A DNA stretch of 64,000 bases from DASXTC01 sp036505635 (GCA_036505635.1 DASXTC010000081.1:1-64000); one strand, 5' to 3'; positions 25,118-33,700 are shown, counted from the first letter of the stretch. Numbers and translations are program-made. Notes: generated from the letters alone by a model not told the origin.

Positions 25118-25149
25118 AAGCGCGATCTCGACTCCAGCCGTGGTGCTGT

Positions 25150-27405
25150 ATGTTGCACAAGGACCCTCCGCAGACTCCAGCGTCCCCCCGAGCCGCTTCC
25201 CCGTGGGAAAAGCAACAGAGGTTCCTCGCCGGGCCCCTTGTGACCCTCGCCGTCCTCCTGATGGCTCACTACTTTTCCCTCGTCCCGCCGCGAGTCCCCA
25301 ACCCGAGCGCCATCTACATCCTGGCGGTGATCTTCGCTGCGTTCGTGGGAGGCGTGGTGCCGGGCCTCGTCAGCGCCGGCATGACGCTGGCATGGGCGGC
25401 GCTGATCTATCAGGAGCCGGGGTCGTTCCTCCACTTCTCGGAGGAGAACCAGAGCCGGATGCTCCTGCTGGCGCTCACGACCCCCTCCGCGGCCCTCCTC
25501 GTCGGGGTCTTGAGGACACGTCTGGAGCGGGAGGTGCAGGGGCGGACGGCCGCGCGGGCGATGGACCACGCGCAGGACCTGCTTCAAAGCCTCGACGCGA
25601 TCGTCTGGGAAGCGGACGCCCTGACATGGCGAATCAACTTCGTGAGCCGCCGGGCGGAAGCGATACTCGGATACCCGGTCCAAGCCTGGCTGGACGATCC
25701 CGATTTCTGGGTAAAGCACATCCATCCCGAGGATCGGGAACGGTGCGAAGCCTTCTGCCGGGAGGCGACGGCCCGTCGTGCGGACCACGAGCTCGAATAC
25801 CGCTTTCGTGCCGCCGACGGTCGGATCGTCTGGCTGAGGGACGTCGTGCGGGTGATCACGGACGCGGAAGGCCATCCCAGGCGACTTTGCGGCGTGATGG
25901 TCGACGTGACGCGCAGCAGGCAGGCCCAGGATGTGGCGCGCCGGATCGAGTCGGAGCTGCACGCCGTCTTCGACGCCGCGCTGGACGCGATCTTCATCCT
26001 GGATGACAATCGCACCTTCATCGACGTGAATCCCGCCGGCTGCGCGATGCTGGGCCTCACGCGCGACGGGATCCTGGGCCGGCCGATGAGCGACTTCGTC
26101 GCGACCGCCGGCGCCAGTGACGATCTGTGGCGCCATTTCCTGAAGCGAGGGTCGATGATCGGCCAGATGACCCTGCGCCTCGAGGACGGCACCAGGAAGG
26201 AGGTCGAGTACGCGGCACGAGCCAACTTCTCTCCGGGATGTCATGTCTCGATTCTGAGGGACCTTACCCCGCGCAAGAAACTCGAGGAGCAGCTCCTCCA
26301 GTCGCAGAAGCTGGAGGCAATTGGCCGTGTCGCGGGGCACGTCGCCCACGACTTCAAGAACCTGCTGACGGTGATCCGGGGATACTGCGAGGTGCTCCAG
26401 GACCGTCTCGGGCCCGACCACTCCGCCCGCGAGGAGATCGGGGAGGTGCTCAGGGCCGCCGGCCGCGCCTCCGACCTGATCCATCGCCTGCTCGTCTTCA
26501 GCCGGAGGCAGGCGATCGAGCCTAAACCAGTCGATCTCAACGCCGAGCTTGCGTCCATGGAGCGGGTCCTCCGCCAGGTCCTGGGTGAAAGAAACCGGCT
26601 GGTCGCCCTTCCCGGGTCGGCCCTTCCGAGCGTCCACGCGGATCCGGAGGGGCTGCACCAGCTCGTCATGAACCTGGTCACGAACGCCCGCGACGCGATG
26701 CCGGATGGCGGCACGCTCACCATCGAGACCGCCTCCATCGAGGACCCGCCGGCCAGCCCGGGCACCTGGGTGAGCCTCGTAGTCCGCGACACCGGCCACG
26801 GCATGGATCCCCGTACACGCGCGCATATCTTCGAGCCGTTTTTCACGACGAAGGGAGCCGCCGGCGGCACGGGGCTGGGTCTTTCGTCGGCCTACGGCTT
26901 CGTCACGCAGATCGGCGGCAAGATCCAGGTCGACAGCGAGCCGGGGCGCGGCTCCACCTTCAGCGTCCTGCTTCGTCCGGCCGGGAGGGCCGCAGAGATG
27001 GCGGGGCGTGCCATGCCTGAGCCGGCGCGCGCTGCCACCTTCACGATCCTCGTCGTCGATGACGAGCCGGTGATCCTCGATCTGGCGACCAGGAGCCTGG
27101 AGCCCCACGGCTACCACGTTCTGCGGGCGTCCCACCCCGATGAGGCCCTGCGCCTCGGTACGCAGCATGACGGACCCATCCATCTGCTGCTCACCGACAT
27201 CGTGCTGCCGCGCATGAACGGCCGGGAGCTCGCCGCGGCCCTCGCGCGCCAGCGCTCCGAGACCAAGATCATGTTCATGTCCGGGGTCGAGAGGGAAGCG
27301 GTGCTGCCAGCCGACCTGCCCGTCCGGGGACTCCGGTTTCTCCCCAAGCCCTTCACGCCCGACGACCTCGTGCAGAGCGTGCGAGAGATCCTCGAGGCCG
27401 CCTGA
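25150..27405 (+). CDS. membrane hybrid sensor histidine kinase with C-terminal receiver domain
   Basis: A 751-aa hybrid kinase. The N-terminus has several hydrophobic segments (about 28-125, a DUF4118-like membrane region). Two PAS domains follow at about 140-260 and 270-380 (PAS_3-like VSRRAEAILGYP; NPAGCAMLGL). The HisKA domain has phospho-acceptor His400 in HVAHDFKNLL, and the HATPase domain runs at about 500-620 (N-box NLVTNARDAMPDGG, G-box GTGLGLSSAYGFV). The C-terminal receiver (about 632-751) has phospho-acceptor Asp683 in LLTDIVLP. There is no response regulator beside it, so the output partner lies elsewhere. Confidence 0.9.
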   Translation: MLHKDPPQTPASPRAASPWEKQQRFLAGPLVTLAVLLMAHYFSLVPPRVPNPSAIYILAVIFAAFVGGVVPGLVSAGMTLAWAALIYQEPGSFLHFSEENQSRMLLLALTTPSAALLVGVLRTRLEREVQGRTAARAMDHAQDLLQSLDAIVWEADALTWRINFVSRRAEAILGYPVQAWLDDPDFWVKHIHPEDRERCEAFCREATARRADHELEYRFRAADGRIVWLRDVVRVITDAEGHPRRLCGVMVDVTRSRQAQDVARRIESELHAVFDAALDAIFILDDNRTFIDVNPAGCAMLGLTRDGILGRPMSDFVATAGASDDLWRHFLKRGSMIGQMTLRLEDGTRKEVEYAARANFSPGCHVSILRDLTPRKKLEEQLLQSQKLEAIGRVAGHVAHDFKNLLTVIRGYCEVLQDRLGPDHSAREEIGEVLRAAGRASDLIHRLLVFSRRQAIEPKPVDLNAELASMERVLRQVLGERNRLVALPGSALPSVHADPEGLHQLVMNLVTNARDAMPDGGTLTIETASIEDPPASPGTWVSLVVRDTGHGMDPRTRAHIFEPFFTTKGAAGGTGLGLSSAYGFVTQIGGKIQVDSEPGRGSTFSVLLRPAGRAAEMAGRAMPEPARAATFTILVVDDEPVILDLATRSLEPHGYHVLRASHPDEALRLGTQHDGPIHLLLTDIVLPRMNGRELAAALARQRSETKIMFMSGVEREAVLPADLPVRGLRFLPKPFTPDDLVQSVREILEAA

Positions 27406-27475
27406 GAATCCACATTCCGCCTCACGCTCCCCGTTCCGGTGCTATAGTCACCGCGCCTGGGAATAGGAGAGCTCC

Positions 27476-28132
27476 TTGCCACCGACCTTTTCGCGTCTCT
27501 TCGCCGCGATCCGCGACCACCTCGGCCTCAACATCTCCGGGATCGATACTCGGCTGGCGCGGAGGATGTTCATCAAGGACGCCTCGGTGCGACGCTGCGA
27601 CGGGGCCTGCTGCCGCGGCGGCACGACCGTGTCGATCGAGGAGCGTGACAGGATCCTGGCGCACGCCGGCCTGGTGGGCGAGGCGATGACATCGCGCGTC
27701 CGGCGCGCCCCCGCCCGCTGGTTCGACCGGAGAACGGTGCGTGACGACGATTTCACCGCGGGCCGGAGCACCGACACGCGCGTCGTGGACGGCGCCTGCG
27801 TCTTCTACCGCCGGGACGGCCTTTGCGCGCTCCAGGTGGCGGGCGAGGCCAGCCTGGGCTCGCCTTACGCGCTCAAGCCCGCCCTCTGCCTGCTCTGGCC
27901 GCTGGTCGTCCAGGACCGGGAGCTGCAGGTCGGCTATGCCCGGTTCACGAAACGCCGCGAGTGCTGCGCGCCCGTCAGGAAGGGGGACAGGACGGTCCTC
28001 GAGGTCATCGTGCCGGACGAAACCCTCATCAGGACGATGGCCCTGCCGGAGAACTCGCGCGGCGGTGGACGGCCGGCCCTCTCAGCTACCGGAACCGGCA
28101 CCTCGAAGCTGGCTCGCCACCCCGAGAATTGA
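27476..28132 (+). CDS. YkgJ/DUF3109-like cysteine-cluster protein
   Basis: A 218-aa cytosolic protein with spaced Cys motifs (RRCDGACCRGG, GACVFYRRDGLCALQ, ALKPALCLLWPL, RECCAP) typical of the YkgJ-type cysteine-cluster superfamily, thought to bind zinc or an Fe-S cluster. The molecular role is unknown. The start is a TTG with AGGAGAG seven bases upstream. Its 3' end overlaps the convergent thioredoxin-fold gene by 51 bases, so the two transcripts must collide or be antisense to each other. Confidence 0.7.
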   Translation: MPPTFSRLFAAIRDHLGLNISGIDTRLARRMFIKDASVRRCDGACCRGGTTVSIEERDRILAHAGLVGEAMTSRVRRAPARWFDRRTVRDDDFTAGRSTDTRVVDGACVFYRRDGLCALQVAGEASLGSPYALKPALCLLWPLVVQDRELQVGYARFTKRRECCAPVRKGDRTVLEVIVPDETLIRTMALPENSRGGGRPALSATGTGTSKLARHPEN

Positions 28133-29179
28133 CCTCAGCTTCGCTGAGAAGATCGGCAGGAAGTTCACCTCCCCCGTGGTGTAGACCGAGTCGATCTTCC
28201 CGTCGGGCCTGATGAAGAAGAGCGTCGGCGTCGATACCACCTTGTACAGCTCGGTGACCCGTCGTCCTTCGTCCTCGAGCACGGGGAAGGTCATCCCGTG
28301 GGCCCGGATCGTGTCCTCGGCGTTGCGGACCTCGTCGGCGTTCTTCAGAGCGGTGACCGACACGATGTCGAGCCACTTGCCGTAGGTCCTGTAGCCGGCC
28401 ACGATTCCTGGCATCGCCGTCTTGCAGTGCTTGCAGTTGGGATGCCAGAACATGACCACGGTGATCTTCTTTTCCTTCGAGTTGCGGTCGATCACCTCCG
28501 AGAGCTTGAGTCGCTCGGTGCTCTTGAGCTTCCGGAGCATGAAGTCGGGATAGGTTCCGCCCGTCAGCTCGTTGGCCGGGTAGTAGCGGGGGAGCTTGCC
28601 GATGGTGGGGATCTGCCGGCCCAGCGCGGCGTCGCGGATCGCCTGGCGCACCGTCAGGCCCGGCGCCACCTGCTGGCCGAGGCTCCGGGCGTCAGGGATC
28701 CGCAGAACGCCGGCGGCATCGATGACGCTGATGCTCGGCGCGCTGGTCACTCCCAGGGCGTCCCCCAGGGTGAAGCCTTCCTCGATGATCAGCGGAAGGG
28801 TCACCCCCAGCAACGACTGCCGGCCGGACGCGGCCGCCACGCTCACCTTGCCGCCGATCTTCACGACCCCGAAGAAGTCGACCTTGCCCTTCAAGTCCCC
28901 CTCGGCCAGCTCCTGCAGGCTCAGCAGCCCCTCCTCGCCCAGCGGCTCGCCCGCCGCGAAATAGCAGATGACCACCGGCCGCCGCCCCAGCGATGCCGCC
29001 AGAGTGATCTCATGTGGGGTCTTGTCGTCGGGCATGAGCGCCATGACCTTCATGGGCGTGAAGCGGCTCCCCGGCTCGACGCGAGTGCTCGGCCCGGACC
29101 CCCTCGCGACGCGCCCCACGCCGGCCAGCGCCAGGGCCGCGCAGATGACCGCCGAGATCAGAACTCGCAGACGTCGCAT
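28082..29179 (-). CDS. exported tandem thioredoxin-fold (TlpA/AhpC-like) protein
   Basis: A 365-aa protein with a signal peptide (about residues 1-28) and two thioredoxin-fold halves. The N-terminal half (RRPVVICYFAAGEP) lacks a CxxC. The C-terminal half has an active motif CKHC in FWHPNCKHCKTAMPG and the cis-Pro segment VSTPTLFFIRPDGKID. It is probably periplasmic and anchored or soluble. Its start overlaps the end of the cytochrome fusion gene by 22 bases. The pairing suggests electron or disulfide exchange between the two, which is inference. Confidence 0.8.
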   Translation of the reverse strand: MRRLRVLISAVICAALALAGVGRVARGSGPSTRVEPGSRFTPMKVMALMPDDKTPHEITLAASLGRRPVVICYFAAGEPLGEEGLLSLQELAEGDLKGKVDFFGVVKIGGKVSVAAASGRQSLLGVTLPLIIEEGFTLGDALGVTSAPSISVIDAAGVLRIPDARSLGQQVAPGLTVRQAIRDAALGRQIPTIGKLPRYYPANELTGGTYPDFMLRKLKSTERLKLSEVIDRNSKEKKITVVMFWHPNCKHCKTAMPGIVAGYRTYGKWLDIVSVTALKNADEVRNAEDTIRAHGMTFPVLEDEGRRVTELYKVVSTPTLFFIRPDGKIDSVYTTGEVNFLPIFSAKLRSILGVASQLRGAGSGS

Positions 29180-30654
29180 GATTGGCTGTATCCCTTCACC
29201 TTGAAATCGGACCGCTCGTGGCAGAGATGGCAGAACTCCTGCCTCGCCGTCTTCTCGTGCCTGGCGTGCCCCATGCGGTGGAACTCGTGGCACGACGAGC
29301 ATCTCAGGTCCTGGCGTCCCTGCGTCACGGCACTTCGGATCAGCACCTTCTGGTGGATGTCGATCGGGTTGCCGGCCGCCTCCACGTTCGGGTCGAGCTG
29401 CGTCCAGTCAAAATGGTAGTCGGAGAAGAGGTCGCCGCCGGCCTGGTAATTGTACGGAAAGCTCAGACCTGTCCTGCCCGAGCGCCCTCCCTGCAGATGG
29501 CATGAGGCGCAGATGGCGGCCTCCTCGGAGGCCCGCAGCGGCGGAAACGCGATCATCTCCCCGCGTGTCTCGTACGCGCCGTGCCGTCCGGCCGGTCCGT
29601 GGCACGACTCGCATCCAACCCCCATCTCGCGTGACGTGAAATCGTCGGAGGAGAAACCCGTGGTGTGGCAGGCGGCGCACGATCTCTCCCAGACGAGGCT
29701 CTTCCAGTCGGTCTGGTGCAGGTTGATCCACTCGGCCGGCCCGACGTCATAGCGACACGGCAGCAGGAGGTGGCGCCCCGGCTCCGTCTCGGAAGGGACC
29801 AAGAAGCGGCGCGCGTGGCGCTCGCCGAGGACGAATCGGGCTTCGTGATCGCCGCAAATCAGTGAACGGGCCAACAGGTCGCGCTCCGGCGCGGTGGGCT
29901 CGTGGACGGTGCGGGCGTGGAGGGATTCCTTCCATTCGGCGTACTGGGTCGGGTGGCACTCCATGCAGCGCTCGGACCCTGCGAAGCCGGGCAGGCCCCC
30001 CGGCCGGACGGGTTGCGACCCGGGACCGACCGGCGCGACACCTCCCATCCGCGAGATGACTGACTTGAATGCGATGTAGCTTTGCGAACCCACGATGTAG
30101 CGTCCGAGGTACTTGCCGTCGGGCTGGCTGCGCCCGACGAAGAAGGTGGGACGCGAGGAGAGTCCCAGACCATAGGCGAACTTCAGATCGGCCACGATCC
30201 TGGGCCGGAACGCGTCGCCGTCGAGACACCTCGTGAAGGCGGCCGCGTCGAGCCCCAGCTCCGCGGCATATCGCGCGAGCTGCTGATCCCCCAGGGCTCC
30301 CACCTTTTCCCACAGGAGGTCGTGCATCTGCCAGTACTTGCCCTGCCTGCCCGCGCAGTGTGGCGACTCCGCCACGTTCGTGGAGCTGGCCTCCTCCACG
30401 AGCGGGAAATCCACGAAGACGACCTTGGCCCTGCCCGGCTCGATGAACTCGCGGGTCAGGTTGGGCATGATGGTGAGGTTGAACTTCTCGCACGCGTGAC
30501 ACTTGAAGTCGGAGAACTCGACGATCAGGACCGGAGCGGCGGCCGACCCGCGCACCTGGTACCGCGAGAGGTCGATCTGGAGGGAGACCTCCCCCTCGGG
30601 GGCCTGACCCCCGGCGGCGATAAGCGCGACAAGGACGAGGAGCACGGGCGCCAT
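29158..30654 (-). CDS. DsbA-like thioredoxin domain fused to hexahaem cytochrome c
   Basis: A 498-aa exported protein. A short signal peptide is followed by a DsbA-family domain (about 25-205) with CxxC motif CHAC at 52-55 and cis-Pro RPTFFVG near 169. A cytochrome domain (about 225-498) has six haem-binding CxxCH motifs at 230, 326, 348, 382, 452 and 475. A seventh CxxC at 493-496 (CDVC) lacks the His and ends the protein two residues later. The architecture couples thiol chemistry directly to multihaem electron transfer. The ATG at 30654 is the first possible start because a stop lies just upstream. No Shine-Dalgarno sequence is visible. Confidence 0.85.
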   Translation of the reverse strand: MAPVLLVLVALIAAGGQAPEGEVSLQIDLSRYQVRGSAAAPVLIVEFSDFKCHACEKFNLTIMPNLTREFIEPGRAKVVFVDFPLVEEASSTNVAESPHCAGRQGKYWQMHDLLWEKVGALGDQQLARYAAELGLDAAAFTRCLDGDAFRPRIVADLKFAYGLGLSSRPTFFVGRSQPDGKYLGRYIVGSQSYIAFKSVISRMGGVAPVGPGSQPVRPGGLPGFAGSERCMECHPTQYAEWKESLHARTVHEPTAPERDLLARSLICGDHEARFVLGERHARRFLVPSETEPGRHLLLPCRYDVGPAEWINLHQTDWKSLVWERSCAACHTTGFSSDDFTSREMGVGCESCHGPAGRHGAYETRGEMIAFPPLRASEEAAICASCHLQGGRSGRTGLSFPYNYQAGGDLFSDYHFDWTQLDPNVEAAGNPIDIHQKVLIRSAVTQGRQDLRCSSCHEFHRMGHARHEKTARQEFCHLCHERSDFKVKGYSQSCDVCEF

Positions 30655-30689
30655 ACGGGTGACGCATCACCGGAAGAAGAAGTGCGGGG

Positions 30690-30718
30690 ATTATAGGGAG
30701 GGCACCGGACAGCCGCAA
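30690..30718 (-). promoter_or_regulatory. promoter of the redox pair, -35 box inside a repeat remnant
   Basis: On the minus strand the -35 box TTGCGG (30718-30713) and a perfect -10 box TATAAT (30695-30690) are 17 bp apart. Five of the six -35 bases belong to the repeat end at 30714-30750. The predicted start is about 28 bases before the ATG at 30654. Confidence 0.65.
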
Positions 30719-30750
30719 CGCGACCCGAGCCATTGCTCGGACACACTCCT
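30714..30750 (-). repeat. single 37-bp end of the 273-bp inverted-repeat element
   Basis: These 37 bases match the left end of the element at 51669-51941 (inverted) with two mismatches: the terminal ACACACTCCT, the CTCGG/CCGAG core and the subterminal CGCAACGCGA are all shared. Sequence beyond 30714 does not match the element interior, so this is a truncated copy or solo end. It sits exactly between two divergent promoters. Confidence 0.75.
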
Positions 30751-30753
30751 TGG

Positions 30754-30783
30754 TTGACCCGCGCCGTCGGACGGGGGTATCCT
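30754..30783 (+). promoter_or_regulatory. promoter of the SRP RNA gene
   Basis: TTGACC (30754-30759) and TATCCT (30778-30783) have an 18-bp spacer, placing the start near 30790, where the SRP RNA is expected to begin. The -35 box starts three bases after the repeat end. Confidence 0.6.
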
Positions 30784-30790
30784 CGCCACG

Positions 30791-31068
30791 TTCCGGCTTT
30801 GGTCGTGCTAGGCGGGGAGCTAGCGGTGCCCTGTCACCTGCAATCCGCTACAGCAGGGCTGAATTCCCTTCCTGAGGGGAAGGCGGCGGCTGGATGGTGC
30901 GGCGGACCAACGGGCCCGAGCCCCGTGCACTGTGAATCCGTGAACCCCGTCAGGCCCGGAAGGGAGCAGCGGTAAGCGGACACTCGCAGGTGCCACGGGT
31001 CACCTTGAGCCCGGCCGTGCGCGCCGCCCGTGCCGTGCGCGCTTCGATGAGGGGTGCACGACCACTCC
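30791..31068 (+). ncRNA. ffs: signal recognition particle RNA, long form with Alu domain
   Basis: RNA scaffold of the signal recognition particle. The universally conserved domain IV hairpin is present at 30948-30969 (GTCAGGCCCGGAAGGGAGCA), the Ffh-binding site. The 5' part (30801-30868) has the Alu-domain pattern GTGCTAGGCGGGGAG...TAGCGGTGCCCTGT known from Gram-positive scRNA. The ends close in a helix: GGTCGTGC (30801-30808) is perfectly complementary to GCACGACC (31056-31063). The length of about 275 nt matches the long form rather than the short 4.5S RNA. It lies just upstream of dnaX, as in several other phyla. End points are approximate. Confidence 0.9.
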
Positions 31069-31092
31069 CCCCTGAGCATTGAGGATCCTTAG

Positions 31093-32793
31093 ATGGCCGA
31101 GGCGGCGCCCTATCAGGTTCTCGCGCGCAAGTACCGCCCCAGGAGCTTCGACGAGGTCGTGGGGCAGTCCAGCGTGGTCTCGACGCTGAAGAACGCGATC
31201 GGGCAGGGGCGTCTGCACCACGCCTACCTTTTCTCGGGCACGCGCGGGGTGGGCAAGACCACCCTGGCTCGACTCTTCGCGCGCGCGCTCAATTGCGCCA
31301 CCGGGCCCACGGTCGACCCGTGCGGTTCGTGCGACCCGTGCCGCGAGATCGCGGCCGGCAACGCGATGGACGTCATCGAGATTGACGGCGCGTCGAACCG
31401 CAAGGTCGAGGACGTCGATCCTCTGCGCGAGGCGGCCCGCTACGCCCCGGCCCGCGATCGGCACAAGATCTTCATCGTGGACGAGGTCCACATGCTGTCC
31501 GAGACGGCCTTCAACGCGCTGTTGAAGATCCTCGAGGAGCCCCCGCCGCGCGTCCTCTTCCTGTTCGCAACCACCGAACCCGAACAGGTCCCGGACACGA
31601 TCATGTCCAGATGCCTCCACCTGGCGTGCCGCCGCGTGGGGCGGCAGGAGATCGCCGATGCGCTTGGCAGGACCGCCGGCCTGGAGAAGGTCGAGGGCTC
31701 AGCGGAGGCGTTCGATCTCATCGCGGGGCTCGCGGCAGGCTCGGTTCGCGATGGTCTGAGCCTGCTGGATCAGGTGATCGCGTTCTCCGGCGGGCAGGTG
31801 ACCCCCGCCGGCGTGCGGGAGGCCCTGGGCCTGATCGACCGGGGCATCGTCATGGAGTTCATCGAAGCGATCGGCAGGCACGATGCCGCCGGGACGCTGG
31901 CGATCGTCGAGCGGCTCTCGGAGGCGGGCGCCGACCTCACCCACTTCGCGCGCGAAGCGCTGGCCCGCGTGCGCGACGTGATGGTCTGCAAGGCGGCCGG
32001 GGCGCGCGCGGCGGCCGCTCTCTCGATGAGCCCGGAGGAGGGAGGCGACGCCGGCAGGCTCGCGGAGCTCTTCTCGCAGGACGCCTTGCTGCGTCTGATC
32101 CATGCGATGCTCGATCTGGCCGATCGGATCCGCCGCGACGAGCAGCCCAGGTTTCTGCTGGAGGCCGCTGCGCTGAGGATGATCCGTCTGGCCGACCTGG
32201 CTCCGATCGAGGATCTTCTGCGGCGCATCGAGGGGATCGCCCCGGTAGCGGCCACCGCGCCGAGGCTTCCGAAGCCCACCGCGGCGCCACCGGCCTCGTC
32301 GGGTCCGTCCGGGCCTCGGAACGGGGGACTTGGGGGGCCGGCAGGCGGTGGTCCTCCTTCATCCAGCCGCGCCGAGTCGCCGCAGCCAGCGGCGTCGCGC
32401 GAGGCCACCCGGCTGCTCCAGCGTCTTTCCGACAGGAAGGTGTCGCTGGCCGCCTTCCTGAACCAGGCACGGGGCCTGAGGCTGGAGGGGGACGCGTTCA
32501 TCGTCACGATCCAGCCGAAGCAGGGGTTCATCCGGGCGGCGCTGGAGTCGCCCGAGAACCTCGAGGTGATCCGCGAGGAGGCATCGGCGCTGCTCGGGCG
32601 CCCCGCGGTGGTCCGCGTGGAAGAGGAGGCCCTCGCCGCCGACGACCTCTCGGCGGTGGAGGGGGGCCAGGCTGGCGACGACGCTTCGCGACGGCGCGAG
32701 CGGCTCATCGACGAGGCGCTCAAGGAGCCTGCGGTGCGGGCCGTGATGGACATGTTCAAGGGTCAGATCGTCGACATCCGGGAGGGACACTAG
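31093..32793 (+). CDS. dnaX: DNA polymerase III subunit tau/gamma
   Basis: Clamp-loader ATPase. The 566-aa protein has Walker A GTRGVGKTTLARLFARALNC near residue 46, the four-cysteine zinc module (CATGPTVDPCGSCDPC), Walker B VDEVHMLS, and SRC in IMSRCLHL. A Pro/Gly/Ser-rich linker (about 385-440) leads to a C-terminal domain that may contact the polymerase. No A-rich slippery site for gamma production was seen. It is first in dnaX-ybaB-recR, with only 3 bases before ybaB. Confidence 0.95.
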   Translation: MAEAAPYQVLARKYRPRSFDEVVGQSSVVSTLKNAIGQGRLHHAYLFSGTRGVGKTTLARLFARALNCATGPTVDPCGSCDPCREIAAGNAMDVIEIDGASNRKVEDVDPLREAARYAPARDRHKIFIVDEVHMLSETAFNALLKILEEPPPRVLFLFATTEPEQVPDTIMSRCLHLACRRVGRQEIADALGRTAGLEKVEGSAEAFDLIAGLAAGSVRDGLSLLDQVIAFSGGQVTPAGVREALGLIDRGIVMEFIEAIGRHDAAGTLAIVERLSEAGADLTHFAREALARVRDVMVCKAAGARAAAALSMSPEEGGDAGRLAELFSQDALLRLIHAMLDLADRIRRDEQPRFLLEAAALRMIRLADLAPIEDLLRRIEGIAPVAATAPRLPKPTAAPPASSGPSGPRNGGLGGPAGGGPPSSSRAESPQPAASREATRLLQRLSDRKVSLAAFLNQARGLRLEGDAFIVTIQPKQGFIRAALESPENLEVIREEASALLGRPAVVRVEEEALAADDLSAVEGGQAGDDASRRRERLIDEALKEPAVRAVMDMFKGQIVDIREGH

Positions 32794-32796
32794 CGC

Positions 32797-33096
32797 ATGG
32801 TCAACATCAACAAGCTCATGAAGCAGGCGCAGGAGATGCAGGAGAAGATCGCCCGCGAGATGGCCGAGCTCCAGATCGAGGCTTCCTCCGGTGGGGGCGC
32901 CGTCACCGTCACCCTCAACGGCAAGAAGGAGCTGGTCGATCTCTCCATCAAGAAGGAGGCGGTCGACCCCGAGGACGTCGAGATGCTGGAGGATCTGATC
33001 AAGGCCGCCTTCGGCGAGGCGGGGCGACGCGTCGACGAGGAGCTGGGCAAGCAGCTCGGCGGCCTCATTCCCCCCGGGATGCCCTCCCCATTCTGA
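32797..33096 (+). CDS. YbaB/EbfC nucleoid-associated protein
   Basis: A 99-aa DNA-binding protein of the YbaB/EbfC family (KLMKQAQEMQEKIAREMAELQ coiled N-terminus, then the GGGAVTVTLNGKKELVDLSI core). It forms dimers that bind DNA non-specifically. It lies between dnaX and recR, the usual location of this family, 10 bases before recR. Confidence 0.92.
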   Translation: MVNINKLMKQAQEMQEKIAREMAELQIEASSGGGAVTVTLNGKKELVDLSIKKEAVDPEDVEMLEDLIKAAFGEAGRRVDEELGKQLGGLIPPGMPSPF

Positions 33097-33106
33097 GGGG
33101 CCGCCG

Positions 33107-33700
33107 ATGAAGGGTCTTCCCGAGCCCCTCTCACGTCTCATGGACGCGCTCCAGACGCTGCCCGGCATCGGGGGCAAGAGCGCCCAGAGGCTCGCCTACC
33201 ACATCCTGAAGGCGCCGCGCGGGCAGGTGGAGACGCTCGCCGCGGCCCTTCTCGACGTCAAGGAGAAGATCTCCTTCTGCTCGACCTGCTGCAACATCGC
33301 CGACCGGGACCCCTGCTCGATCTGCGAGGACCAGGGGCGCGACGGCTCCCAGATCTGCGTGGTCGAGGAGCCCGCAAACGTCATGGCCATCGAAAGGACC
33401 GGCCGCTTCAAGGGCCGGTACCACGTGCTGCACGGCGCGCTCTCTCCGATGCACGGTGTGGGCCCCGAGCAGCTCAAGGTGGCCGAGTTGATGCGCCGCC
33501 TCGAAAAGGTCACCGAGGTTATCGTCGCCACCAACCCGACCGTGGACGGCGAGGCCACGGCGGTCTACCTCTCGCGCCTGATCCGGCCGATGGGGATCAC
33601 CGTCAGCCGCATCGGGGTGGGGCTGCCGGTCGGCTCGGAGATCGACTACGCCGACGAGGTGACGATCGCACGGGCGCTGGAGGGTCGGAGGAACGTATAG
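33107..33700 (+). CDS. recR: recombination protein RecR
   Basis: Works with RecO/RecF to load RecA at gaps. The 197-aa protein has the N-terminal helix-hairpin-helix (LPGIGGKSAQRLAYHIL), a four-cysteine zinc finger (CSTCCNIADRDPCSIC) and the Toprim domain (VVEEPANVMAIERTGRFKGRYHVLHG...ATNPTVDGEAT). Length and motifs are standard. It is the last gene of the dnaX unit; a new promoter follows. Confidence 0.96.
   Translation: MKGLPEPLSRLMDALQTLPGIGGKSAQRLAYHILKAPRGQVETLAAALLDVKEKISFCSTCCNIADRDPCSICEDQGRDGSQICVVEEPANVMAIERTGRFKGRYHVLHGALSPMHGVGPEQLKVAELMRRLEKVTEVIVATNPTVDGEATAVYLSRLIRPMGITVSRIGVGLPVGSEIDYADEVTIARALEGRRNV

Noticed and set aside
25111..27183. 690-codon minus-strand frame opposite the histidine kinase
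   Set aside because: Antisense of a kinase with all catalytic motifs; no motif of its own.
32200..32420. Programmed frameshift site for a short dnaX product
   Set aside because: No A-rich slippery heptamer with a following stem was seen in the linker region.
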